Below are positions 52,635 to 61,210 of a stretch of 64,000 bases of DNA, piece by piece. Position 1 is the first letter of the stretch. The number at the start of each line of letters is the position of its first letter. Source of the DNA: G965197005 sp965197005 (GTDB lineage Bacteria > Pseudomonadota > Gammaproteobacteria > Pseudomonadales > Oceanobacteraceae). Made by a program: the position numbers and the translations under genes. The stretch lies in contig OZ239982.1 of assembly GCA_965197005.1 (NCBI GenBank), positions 1,426,001-1,490,000 of the forward strand. The letters run 5' to 3'. The notes under the pieces are model-generated. The model worked only from the letters and a program-made list of their open reading frames with translations. It had not been told where the DNA came from and searched no databases.

Positions 52635-53153
52635 ATGATGAACAATTTATCTAAGCCTGTTTCTGCCCAACAAATTATGACCTTGTTTAATCAATGCTTT
52701 AAGCAAGATGAAAAAACCGAACTGATAGGCAATGGCAAAGAACCTTTATACCTACCCAAAGAGGCCACCCGTGATTATGCACAAATTATTTTTACGCAAG
52801 ACTATGTTGCCTCTGCCTTGCATGAAGTTGCCCACTGGTGTATTGCGGGCTTTGCCCGCAGACAACAACTCGATTATGGTTACTGGTATGCACCTGAGGG
52901 TCGTAATCACAAACAACAACAGGCTTTTTATCAAGTGGAAATAAAACCCCAAGCCCTTGAATGGATTTTTTCTGATAGCTGCCAATATGAATTTCACATC
53001 AGTTGTGATAATTTTTTATCCACAAAAGAAGCCTTACAAGATGAACAACGGTTTATCTCTGCTGTTAAACAACAAAAACAAATATACTTAAATCAGCAAC
53101 TGCCTAAGCGTGCAAAGCTATTCAATCAGAGATTAATAGATTATTATTGTTAG
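52635..53153 (+). CDS. epmC: Elongation factor P hydroxylase EpmC
   Basis: A 172-residue protein. ALHEVAHWCIAGFARRQQLDYGYWYAPEGR carries the HExxH-type metal site and signature of the family (EpmC/YfcM), here split at residues ~56-85. EpmC hydroxylates the beta-lysylated lysine of EF-P. The second ATG (52638) is equally possible. epmA and epmB are not in the window. Confidence 0.92.
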   Translation: MMNNLSKPVSAQQIMTLFNQCFKQDEKTELIGNGKEPLYLPKEATRDYAQIIFTQDYVASALHEVAHWCIAGFARRQQLDYGYWYAPEGRNHKQQQAFYQVEIKPQALEWIFSDSCQYEFHISCDNFLSTKEALQDEQRFISAVKQQKQIYLNQQLPKRAKLFNQRLIDYYC

Positions 53154-53286
53154 CCTATGCAATATTTGTAGATTTAACCTTTTATTTATTTTGGAGCTAA
53201 GTTTGTCTTTGTCGTTTATCAATACCCTATTTAGGAAAAAAAACACACCTACAGAAGTACCTAACAATCAGGTTAAGAAGCCATTA

Positions 53287-53331
53287 AATAATAAACAAGC
53301 AAATAACAAACAAGCAAATAACAAACAAGCA
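53287..53331 (+). repeat. 15-bp minisatellite coding NNKQA three times
   Basis: Three tandem 15-bp units in the N-terminal extension of rhlB encode NNKQA, with near-identical DNA. It lies in a low-complexity, lysine/asparagine-rich linker. Confidence 0.85.
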
Positions 53332-53558
53332 AAAACCAGTAAAACACAAAATAAGCCCTCGCAAAGCCCCCATCAAAACAAATCTAACTGGCAACTGAGT
53401 CAATTTAAAGTCCCCAAAAAAGAAGGCAAAACACGCTTTCATGATTTAAACCTAGAAACTGAATTGCTGCATGCTATTTATGATCTTGGCTTTAGTTACT
53501 GCACACCAATACAAGCAGAAAGTTTGCCTGCCACATTAACAGGGCATGATGTAATAGG

Positions 53559-53585
53559 ACAGGCACAAACAGGCACAAACAGGCA
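53559..53585 (+). repeat. 10-bp tandem duplication in rhlB Walker A
   Basis: ACAGGCACAA occurs twice (53559-53568 and 53569-53578), then partially (ACAGGCA). One copy fewer would give the expected GQAQTGTGK codons in frame. Confidence 0.9.
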
Positions 53586-54571
53586 CTGGCAAGTCTGCTG
53601 CCTTTTTATTAACTATTTTAAATTATTTACTTAAAGTTCAACCAGAAACACGCTATGCCAGTGAGCCTAGAGCCTTAATTATTGCCCCGACAAGAGAGCT
53701 GGCATTACAAATTGGTAATGATGCCAAAGACTTAGGAAAATACACAAACTTAAATATATTAACCGTAGTCGGTGGTATGGATTACCAAGCGCAAAAAGAC
53801 AGCCTACGCAACGAAGTGATTGATATTTTAGTTGCCACTCCAGGGCGTTTAATCGACTTTTTAAATAGCCGTGACTTATATTTAGACCAAGTGGATATTC
53901 TGGTGCTTGATGAAGCTGACCGTATGCTTGATATGGGCTTTATTCCTGATGTACGCCGTATCGTAAAAGCCACCCCCAATAAAGAAGAGCGTCAAACCTT
54001 ATTATTTTCTGCCACATTTAATTTTGATGTACGTCTATTAATTGACCAATGGACGATTAATCCAGTTAAAGTAGAAATTGAACCTGAGCAGGTTGCCACC
54101 GATAGAGTGCAGCAGTCTTTTTATCTTTTAAGTGAGCAGGGTAAATTAGATTTTTTGCATCAGTTTTTACAACAGCAAAAACCCGAACGCTGCATTTTAT
54201 TTGCCAACCGCCGCGATATTTGCCGAGATGTACACACCTACCTAAACAAGCAAGGCTATCCCGCTAAACTTTTGACGGGCGAAGTTAACCAACAAAAACG
54301 CCTAAAAACCTTAGAAAGTTTTAGACAAACCCAAGGCAGCATTATGGTTGCTACCGATGTAGCAGGTCGTGGTATTCATGTAGATGGCGTAAGTCATGTT
54401 ATTAACTTTAATTTACCTGATGACCCCGAAGATTATGTGCATCGTATTGGACGCACAGGACGTGCTGGCGAGCACGGCATTGCGCTCAGTCTGGTTGACG
54501 AAGAAGATGCCTTTAACCTACCGCAACTAGAAAGCTATTTAGGCAAAAAACTAAACCTTGAGCAGGTTTAA

Positions 54572-55012
54572 ACGGCGATTAAAGTTGTTTCTGCTCGCAG
54601 TAGAATATCTATATTTTCTGTTAATAAACAACATGCTTATCACAGATAAAGCCCTACTTTTTGGCGATACATAACCCACCTACTACCAGCTTGTACAAAA
54701 CAGCAATAAGCAAACAACGGCTAATGTTGGTTAAATTAAAACCACATTTTTATCTGCCTTTATTATCCGTACATATCCTCAAGTGATTTTTCAAAATAGC
54801 CGCAATATCACAAAACAGTCACAATACTTTAACAATTGAAACATATAATGCTCGTTCAGTTTATTAAGCAAGCACGGATAATGTTTGCTAAACATGAGAG
54901 AAGCATCAACACCCAAATAAAACTGCACTAAAAAACACAAGCATGTATTTTTTTAGCCCGTAGATTTTGTATTTAAAGCCCATTATCTTATTTACACTTT
55001 AGGAGAGAGATT
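54572..55012 (+). other. Non-coding region upstream of phoD
   Basis: 441 bases without a credible gene. It contains a candidate Pho-box promoter (54816-54849) with a leader of about 160 bases. No terminator for rhlB was recognised. Confidence 0.5.
54816..54849 (+). promoter_or_regulatory. Candidate Pho box and promoter of phoD
   Basis: CAGTCAC-AATA-CTTTAAC (54816-54833) matches the 7-4-7 layout of CTGTCAY repeats at 5 of 7 positions in each half, and ends exactly 10 bases before TATAAT (54844-54849), as in E. coli Pho promoters. Confidence 0.45.
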
Positions 55013-56644
55013 ATGTCTATTAGCCGTCGTAAACTAATTAAAAGTGCAGGAGCATTAGGTGCTGCCAGCATGACCAGCATACCAGTTGGTGCAATGTCAT
55101 CTAAGCCAGCTGTCGGTGAGCATATTTATTTTCAACATGGTGTTGCCTCTGGCGACCCTTTATCTGACCGTGTCATATTATGGACTCGCGTTAGCCCTAA
55201 AAATAATGCCCCCATTGAAGTTACTTGGAAAATTAGCCAAGATAAAGAGGTACAGCAAGTAATTAACAGTGGGCGCATCAAAACCGATGCAAGCCGTGAT
55301 TATACGGTTAAAATTGATGCCACAGGATTATTACCCGACACTTGGTATTACTATCAATTCAGTGTCGCAGGGCAAACCTCCATGTTAGGGCGCACTAAAA
55401 CAACAGCAGAAACAAACTTAGACAACCTACGTCTTGCAGTTGTATCTTGCTCTAGCTTTCCGCACGGTTATTTTAATATTTATCGTGCACTTGCTAAGCG
55501 CAACGACCTTGATGCCATTGTGCATTTAGGCGATTACATTTATGAATACGGTCAGGGTCAATATGGCAATGCCAAGCTAGATAAAGTACGTGCCTTAAAG
55601 CCTGCCCATGAAATCAAAACACTACAAGATTATCGCACCCGTCATGCCCAATACAAAACAGATGAAGACTTACAGGCAGCACACCAACAATATCCATTTA
55701 TTGTGACTTGGGACGACCACGAATTTGCCAATGACACATGGAAAGCAGGGGCAGAAAACCACCAAAAAAATGAAGGTGATTTTTTCAAACGCAAAGCCGC
55801 TGCCAAGCAAGCCTATTTTGAATGGATGCCCATTCGTGTACAGCCTAAAGGCTTTGAAGCTGTTTATCGGGTGCTTAAATATGGCAACTTAGTAGATTTA
55901 ATCATGCTCGACACCCGTATAGAAGGACGAGATGAGCAAGTCGGTTTTTTACAACACCACGAACGCCATGACCCCAACCGTACCCTACTTGGCTTTGACC
56001 AAGAACAGTGGTTGCATAATCAGCTCTCAAGTTCCACAGCAAAATGGAAAATTCTAGGGCAGCAAGTGATGATACAGCACCGTGCCAGCATTGCCTTACC
56101 CGATAAACTAGGCGGTGGTTTGTCTTTTTTCTTAGACTCTTGGGACGGTTACACTGCCACACGCAAACGTCTGTTTGAGCATGTCAAGAACAACAAAATT
56201 GACAATTTTGTGGTATTAACTGGCGACATTCACTCCACTTGGGTTGCCGACCTTTGCATTGATCCCTACGATTGGCAACAATACAATCGCTTTACTGGTA
56301 AAGGTGCGATTGGTGTAGAGTTTGTAACGCCTTCTATCAGCTCCCCAGCATTACCTCCAGTTATTGGCGATATTGCCGCTGCTGCCTTTGTTGCCAACAG
56401 CCCCCATTTAAAATATTGCGATATGGTTCATCATGGATTTTTTATTTTAGATGTAACCGCACAAAGAGCACAGGCAGACTGGTATTTTATCGACAGCATT
56501 GAAAAGCCCAGCATTCAATATCAGCATGCAGTTTCATATAAGAGTGAGGACAAACAAAACAAACTAAGCAAAGCCAATCAGCCTGCCCAAGGCAAAGAAA
56601 ACCCCATTCCTCTTATTCCTAACTACAAATATGTATTTAGATAA
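55013..56644 (+). CDS. phoD: Alkaline phosphatase PhoD family, Tat-exported
   Basis: A 543-residue protein. The N-terminus SRRKLIKSAGALGAASM is a twin-arginine signal. PhoD motifs include FQHGVASGDPLSDRVILWTRV, LRLAVVSCSSFPHGYFNIYRAL, HLGDYIYEYGQGQYG, VTWDDHEFANDTW, LGQQVM and LTGDIHSTW, supplying the Fe/Ca ligands. It should release phosphate from phosphodi- and monoesters in the periplasm. phoBR in this window and a Pho box upstream suggest phosphate-starvation control. Ribosome binding site AGGAGA. Confidence 0.92.
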   Translation: MSISRRKLIKSAGALGAASMTSIPVGAMSSKPAVGEHIYFQHGVASGDPLSDRVILWTRVSPKNNAPIEVTWKISQDKEVQQVINSGRIKTDASRDYTVKIDATGLLPDTWYYYQFSVAGQTSMLGRTKTTAETNLDNLRLAVVSCSSFPHGYFNIYRALAKRNDLDAIVHLGDYIYEYGQGQYGNAKLDKVRALKPAHEIKTLQDYRTRHAQYKTDEDLQAAHQQYPFIVTWDDHEFANDTWKAGAENHQKNEGDFFKRKAAAKQAYFEWMPIRVQPKGFEAVYRVLKYGNLVDLIMLDTRIEGRDEQVGFLQHHERHDPNRTLLGFDQEQWLHNQLSSSTAKWKILGQQVMIQHRASIALPDKLGGGLSFFLDSWDGYTATRKRLFEHVKNNKIDNFVVLTGDIHSTWVADLCIDPYDWQQYNRFTGKGAIGVEFVTPSISSPALPPVIGDIAAAAFVANSPHLKYCDMVHHGFFILDVTAQRAQADWYFIDSIEKPSIQYQHAVSYKSEDKQNKLSKANQPAQGKENPIPLIPNYKYVFR

Positions 56645-56769
56645 ACCGCACTTTTCAACAAGCTGCCTTAGGTTAAAAAAACCTCTGGCAGCCTCATGTT
56701 ATTTGTAAAAATGCGCTAAGCATTCTATCATCGGCTTTCTTTTAATAATGACAAAACTGGACGCCTTAT

Positions 56770-57867
56770 ATGAGTTACCTTTTTAGCTTTATCAAACTCT
56801 CTTTAACCTTTTTAACGATTGCCATACTCATATTTATTATTTGGGTTTATCTCAGCACCTATCACCCCAAAGAGCAAGAACCAGCAACCCTTAGCTGCCC
56901 TGCCCACGCTCCTACCTATGATAGGCAAACACCATTAACCATTCTCAGTTATAACGTGCAGTATTTTGCTGGTAAAAACTACATTTTTTATTATGACATG
57001 CCAGATAACAAAGGCCCTGATTTACGCCCTAGCCGTGCGGATATAGAGCAAACCCTAGATGGTATTGCCAAGCTCATTAAGACTCAAAATCCTGACGTTG
57101 TATTTTTGCAAGAAGTACACGATAACGCCAGCGCAACAGACCACCGCAACCAGCTAGAAGAATTACAACAACGCCTACCGAATAATCTTTATCCCTGTGT
57201 GAGTGAAACCTTTTACTGGCAAGCTGATTTTGTGCCACACCCAAAAATTATGGGTTCTGTTGGCATGAAACTGGTCACCTTATCAAAATATAAAATTCGT
57301 AACGCCATACGTCACCGCTTGCCACAAACGCCTATGGACTGGATTTCTAAACAGTTTTACTTAAAACGAGCCATCTTAGCCAGTGAACTAGAAACCCCTA
57401 AAGGCAATGCCAATATACAGCTGCTAAACACCCACTTTGATGCCTTTGCCCAAGGGAGTGATACAATGGAGCAACAGGTTGCTGTAGCTAAAAACATGCT
57501 AGAAACCCTAGATAAAAAGCAAATTCCTTGGATTTTTGCAGGAGACTTAAACCTATTACTAGAAAATGAACGGCACAAACTGCAAGCCTCACAGCAATAC
57601 CTATACAAACAAGGAACAGAACTTACCCCCTTACTTAAATGGCCACACATACCCAATGCCAAGCTATTATCACAAGCTCGCAATAAATGGTTTACGCATT
57701 TTCCAAATGACGCTGAAATACAAGCTCCAGACCGTGTTATTGATTACCTATTTCACTCTTCATTATGGCATAGGCAAAAAGAACAGGTCATAAACCAAGG
57801 TGCGGCACTTAGCTTATCTGACCATTTTCCTGTCATCAGTACATTACAATTAAAAACAACCAATTAG
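56770..57867 (+). CDS. Membrane-anchored endonuclease/exonuclease/phosphatase (EEP) family hydrolase
   Basis: A 365-residue protein with one N-terminal transmembrane helix (residues ~10-30), then an EEP domain facing the periplasm. Motifs ILSYNVQYFAG, VVFLQEVHDN (catalytic Glu), LLNTHFDAFAQGSD, FAGDLNLLLEN and LSDHFPVIS are intact. Family members cut DNA, inositol phosphates or lipids; the substrate is not known here. Downstream of phoD by 126 bp with a hairpin between, so it may be a phosphate-scavenging hydrolase by context only. Confidence 0.82.
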   Translation: MSYLFSFIKLSLTFLTIAILIFIIWVYLSTYHPKEQEPATLSCPAHAPTYDRQTPLTILSYNVQYFAGKNYIFYYDMPDNKGPDLRPSRADIEQTLDGIAKLIKTQNPDVVFLQEVHDNASATDHRNQLEELQQRLPNNLYPCVSETFYWQADFVPHPKIMGSVGMKLVTLSKYKIRNAIRHRLPQTPMDWISKQFYLKRAILASELETPKGNANIQLLNTHFDAFAQGSDTMEQQVAVAKNMLETLDKKQIPWIFAGDLNLLLENERHKLQASQQYLYKQGTELTPLLKWPHIPNAKLLSQARNKWFTHFPNDAEIQAPDRVIDYLFHSSLWHRQKEQVINQGAALSLSDHFPVISTLQLKTTN

Positions 57868-58001
57868 CACTTAAACCAGCACAAATTAAAGGGCTTTAAT
57901 TTGTGCTTGCCATGTATATTTCTGCCTGATATATTAGTGATTGCTATATTAGATAATCCTAAAATAGCAACTCAAAAATAACTTACTTAAAAGGTCTTAA
58001 T

Positions 58002-58445
58002 ATGAAAAAATTGATACTTACACCAGTCTATTGTCTTTTTGCATGTATGCTTTCTATGTCTGCTTTAGCAGCTAAAGCCCCCTCTTCAGCTGAAGGACTA
58101 AATGTGATTGTTACCAGTGGCGAACCACAAACTCAAATGATGGCAATGGTGCTATCTATGATGACATTAAAACAAAACAAAAAAGTAAATATGGTACTTT
58201 GTAGTGAAGCAGGTAGCCTTGCCATTAAAGGCACTAAAAGCCCTGTGGTTAAAGCGATGGAAGCCTCTCCCAAAGCCATTTTGCAAAAACTGATTAAAAA
58301 AGGTATGGACGTGAAACTTTGCCCTCTTTATTTGCCTAGCATTAATAAAGACAAAACCGTTTTAATTAAAGGGGTGCAAGAAGCCGAACCAATGAGCGTA
58401 GCCAAACGACTACTAGATAAAAATTATCATATCCTAAGCTACTAA
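58002..58445 (+). CDS. DsrE-like periplasmic protein
   Basis: A 147-residue protein with a signal peptide (residues ~1-23, ending ALAA). The rest matches the DsrE fold: NVIVTSGEPQTQMMAMVLSMMTL, VNMVLCSEAGSLAI, then LIKKGMDVKLCPLYLPS. Two Cys are conserved-looking (LCSEAG and LCPLYLP). DsrE-type proteins handle sulfur or unknown ligands; export is seen in some subfamilies. Lone gene with terminator. Confidence 0.7.
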   Translation: MKKLILTPVYCLFACMLSMSALAAKAPSSAEGLNVIVTSGEPQTQMMAMVLSMMTLKQNKKVNMVLCSEAGSLAIKGTKSPVVKAMEASPKAILQKLIKKGMDVKLCPLYLPSINKDKTVLIKGVQEAEPMSVAKRLLDKNYHILSY

Positions 58446-58463
58446 AACATACTAAAAATGAAA

Positions 58464-58497
58464 AACAGCAAGCAACGATGTTGCCTGCTGTTTTTTT
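58464..58497. terminator. Bidirectional terminator
   Basis: AACAGCAAGCAAC and GTTGCCTGCTGTT pair (one mismatch) around GAT, with a T run after and an A run before. It serves the DsrE-like gene and the convergent DUF4411 gene. Confidence 0.85.
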
Positions 58498-58528
58498 ATT
58501 TGCACGCTAAGATTAAAAATCTTTTTTC

Positions 58529-59020
58529 TTATCCTAAAACAAACTGCGGATTAAGCATTGATAATAACTGGTAAGGAGTAAGATATCTAACGCCAAACAC
58601 GTCACAAATATTAGGAATTTTGACTTTGGTTGAACTATCATTTACCTTCGCTTCAAGCGTGACAACAGTCGCATTTGTTACTATAGATTTAGCAATAAGC
58701 CACGGGTCGCCCTTAGCTAAAAAAGTGTCTTTTGCTTGATTAGAATAAATCTGGTGTTTCATAACAAAATCAACAATCTTGGTAAAGTTATCCTGTGTGG
58801 CTTTATCTGTACAGTCTTGAAAGTGTGTATCTCTAGTGCCAACCCAAATAGATAAGTCGTCCTTACCATCTTTCAATTCTTGCTAAACAAAATCAATGCT
58901 ACCAATGATATTATCTTTTGCTTGTTTATCTAACCAATCCCAATAAGCAGGGCAAAAACTCATTTGATAATAAAGGTTCTTTGCTTGAATATAGGTATTG
59001 GCATCAAGAAGATATTTCAT
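58529..59020 (-). pseudogene. DUF4411 (PIN-like) protein gene interrupted by an amber codon
   Basis: The frame from ATG 59020 reads MKYLLDANTYIQAKNLYY, then ...SIDFV, TAG (58883-58885, codon 46), then QELKDGKDDLSIWV and the rest of a DUF4411 protein ending 58529. Without the TAG it would be ~163 residues. The conserved Asp of the PIN-like fold (LLDANTY) lies before the stop, so the full active site is split. DUF4411 proteins pair with XRE-ImmA/IrrE proteins, as here; the start overlaps the upstream stop (TAATG). An internal Met 58876 could give a fragment of 115 residues. It may be a recently lost toxin. Confidence 0.8.
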
Positions 59021-60180
59021 TACTGTTCATTCTCCGTCTTATCCTTGGCGGCGAATGACTTTAAGTGCTTTGGACGCAAGCCGAGTAAATCAGCGTCATC
59101 TCGCATCAATAACTTACCACTATTTATTTCGTTAAGAATTGCCTCAGAAAAAGGTGTGCTTATTTCAGCACGGCGAGTGTTGTAAAAGTCCCCACCGCCC
59201 CTTTTTTTATTTTTTTGTTTTTCTAAATATGCTTGTCGCAAACGCTCAACATAGCTTTGATAATTGTTTGTAGAAATCAGATTTAGTGTTAAGGCACGTC
59301 TTGCCAATACCCAATGACTGACATGAAATATCTGTTTAAGATTATCCAATTGTACATGCCATGGCATGCTATGGTGTTGCCAATTTTCTCTAAAGAGAGC
59401 CTCATCAACAAGGAACTCAGCGGCAATAGCATTACATAGCTTTTCTTCTTGGCGGTGGTTATCAATACTTATATCAGAAACGCCAGATTGACCTATCCAC
59501 AAGTGTGCTAACTCATGAATGAGCGTAAAAATACGTGCATACGGCGCATCTGCATTATTAATAAAAATCAGAGGTGCATAATCGTCCATTAAGGCAAAAC
59601 CTCGAAACTCATCTACATTAAATTCTTTATAATTAAACTGTAAGTATCGTTGTCGCATGACCAAAATCCCTATGCTCTCAATTTTAGTCACTAAGTCTTT
59701 GTAATAATTTTCCCAATCTCCTTTGGCAGGGTAAGTCTCAATGCCTAATGTTTTGCGTAGGTCTGCAACCATTTTTTGTATATTACTATTTAAATTAAAA
59801 CGACCTACAGCATTGTTTTTATTCGCTTGCAACTCTATGAGATATTCTCGATACCAGCTTTGGCGGCTTTGCATTTTTTCAACAATCTCAATCAATTCAG
59901 GGCTGATTTGCAGGTTTTGTTTGCTATTAACGGTTCGTAAATCAGGAATAGGCAAAGGTATATTTACAGGAGGTTCAGAAAGAAATAGGTAGCCAAAAGG
60001 AACACCTGCTTTTTTTGCAAACTTAATTGCCTGCTTAAAGGTTGGTTGTTTCTCTCCATCTTCCCAATCACTAATTTTATTATCTTGTGTACTGATGCTT
60101 TTCGCCATATCAGCCACAGTTAAACCTGCTCGATTACGTGCCCAACTCAACATTGTGTGATTTACATTAGCAGTAGTCAT
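59020..60180 (-). CDS. XRE-family regulator with ImmA/IrrE metallopeptidase domain
   Basis: A 386-residue protein: N-terminal helix-turn-helix (LSWARNRAGLTVADMAKSI... ISDWEDGEKQPTFKQAIKFA), and a central ImmA/IrrE zinc metallopeptidase domain with HELAHLWIG (HExxH) and FLVDEALFREN. Members act as antitoxins or derepressors cutting repressor proteins. It is the usual partner of DUF4411 genes, and both probably form a toxin-antitoxin-type unit, whose second gene is broken here. Confidence 0.88.
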   Translation of the reverse strand: MTTANVNHTMLSWARNRAGLTVADMAKSISTQDNKISDWEDGEKQPTFKQAIKFAKKAGVPFGYLFLSEPPVNIPLPIPDLRTVNSKQNLQISPELIEIVEKMQSRQSWYREYLIELQANKNNAVGRFNLNSNIQKMVADLRKTLGIETYPAKGDWENYYKDLVTKIESIGILVMRQRYLQFNYKEFNVDEFRGFALMDDYAPLIFINNADAPYARIFTLIHELAHLWIGQSGVSDISIDNHRQEEKLCNAIAAEFLVDEALFRENWQHHSMPWHVQLDNLKQIFHVSHWVLARRALTLNLISTNNYQSYVERLRQAYLEKQKNKKRGGGDFYNTRRAEISTPFSEAILNEINSGKLLMRDDADLLGLRPKHLKSFAAKDKTENEQ

Positions 60181-60371
60181 ATAAGAAAATAAATCAATTG
60201 AAATTAATTAAATCTTATCACAACATAATTCAATTGATAACGCTCTTTTTAAGCAAATATACCATTGAGACACGCCCACTCTATAAAGCACAAAGCAACC
60301 TAAATGCGACCCTGTTTAGCATGATTTTTTAAAAAAAACTAAACGCTCAACTCTAAAATACAAATAGAATT

Positions 60372-61139
60372 TTATTTTTTATTTTTACGCTGATATAAAT
60401 CATCATCACTTTTACTGCGTGTTTGCTCTGCCATTTCAACCTCGCTTAATGCTTTAAGAGATTTAGATTTAAACTCTCGATGATATAACACCAAAATAAC
60501 CAAGGTGCTTGAAAAAATAAAATAACCAGCTCCAATAAACCAACTTAAAACCGCCATTGCAAAATAAAATGAGCGCAATCCGTTGTTATAACTATGGCTT
60601 GCCATATCAATAACCTTAGCCGCATAAATAACAAAACTTCGACGCTCTGCAGGAGTGACATCATTTTCTTCAGGCATAGGTGCTGCACCAATTAATACAC
60701 TGGCAAAACCAAACTGACGCATAGACCAAGTAAAGGTAAAAAAGCCATAAATAAAAATACAGATCAGTGTGGCGATTTTTATTTCTACTGAAATCAAACT
60801 AACAGGCTGAATAAATGAGACCTGATTTAACATGCCTCGTATTTCTTCAGAAACGGACAACGAGGTTAATAAACCTGCCAAAATAAGCACACAGGAAGAA
60901 GCAAAAAAATTAACATTGCGCTCAAGGTTGGCAATTAATGCTGCATCTGTCATACGAATTAGGCGTTTTAAAAGACGACGCATCCAGTTCATACGATGCA
61001 CATGCAAAATAGAGGATAATGACTGACGTTTTTTTGCCATTTTTCGAGCAAACCACACATAGCCTATCCAAAGACAAAAAAACCAGATAAAACTCAGTAA
61101 ATTAATTAATATGGATTGCTCCATTGATATTGATAACAC
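60372..61139 (-). CDS. DUF599 family membrane protein
   Basis: A 255-residue protein with about four to five transmembrane helices. MTDAALIANLERNVNFFASSCVLILAGLLTSL is the recognisable region (residues ~60-95), and FTWSMRQFGFASVLIGA follows. DUF599 proteins have no established function. The C-terminal ~40 residues are charged and cytoplasmic. Lone gene downstream of guaA behind a short terminator. Confidence 0.78.
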   Translation of the reverse strand: MLSISMEQSILINLLSFIWFFCLWIGYVWFARKMAKKRQSLSSILHVHRMNWMRRLLKRLIRMTDAALIANLERNVNFFASSCVLILAGLLTSLSVSEEIRGMLNQVSFIQPVSLISVEIKIATLICIFIYGFFTFTWSMRQFGFASVLIGAAPMPEENDVTPAERRSFVIYAAKVIDMASHSYNNGLRSFYFAMAVLSWFIGAGYFIFSSTLVILVLYHREFKSKSLKALSEVEMAEQTRSKSDDDLYQRKNKK

Positions 61140-61177
61140 CCTATGTCCCCATTTTTTATACTGCTTAAACCTAACTC

Positions 61178-61195
61178 AAAAAGGCAATCCTTGCC
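61178..61195 (-). terminator. Short terminator after guaA
   Basis: On the minus strand GGCAA, loop GGA, TTGCC and five T. Only a 5-bp stem, 16 bases after the guaA stop. Confidence 0.5.
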
Positions 61196-61210
61196 GTTAT
61201 ATTTCGTTAA

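Larger units (their letters stand above)
53203..54571 (+). pseudogene. rhlB: DEAD-box RNA helicase RhlB, frameshifted in Walker A
   Basis: Two frames together encode one RhlB-type helicase. The first part has the N-terminal extension and FHDLNLETELLHAI...CTPIQAESLP (Q motif); at 53559-53585 a 10-bp duplication breaks the frame within GQAQTGTGK. The next frame continues TGTGKSAAFLLTILNYL, then APTRELALQI, ATPGRLIDFL, VLDEADRMLD, SATF, VATDVAGRGIHV and HRIGRTGRAG. Removing 10 bp restores one ~453-residue protein. The start is a TTG at 53203 with GGAG six bases before it. RhlB unwinds RNA in the degradosome. As given, the gene is disrupted, or there is a phase-variable or sequencing cause. Confidence 0.85.

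Noticed and set aside
56662..56692. Hairpin between phoD and the EEP gene as terminator
   Set aside because: The stem (GCTGCC-TT-AGGTT type) has mismatches, and no T run follows, so termination cannot be claimed.
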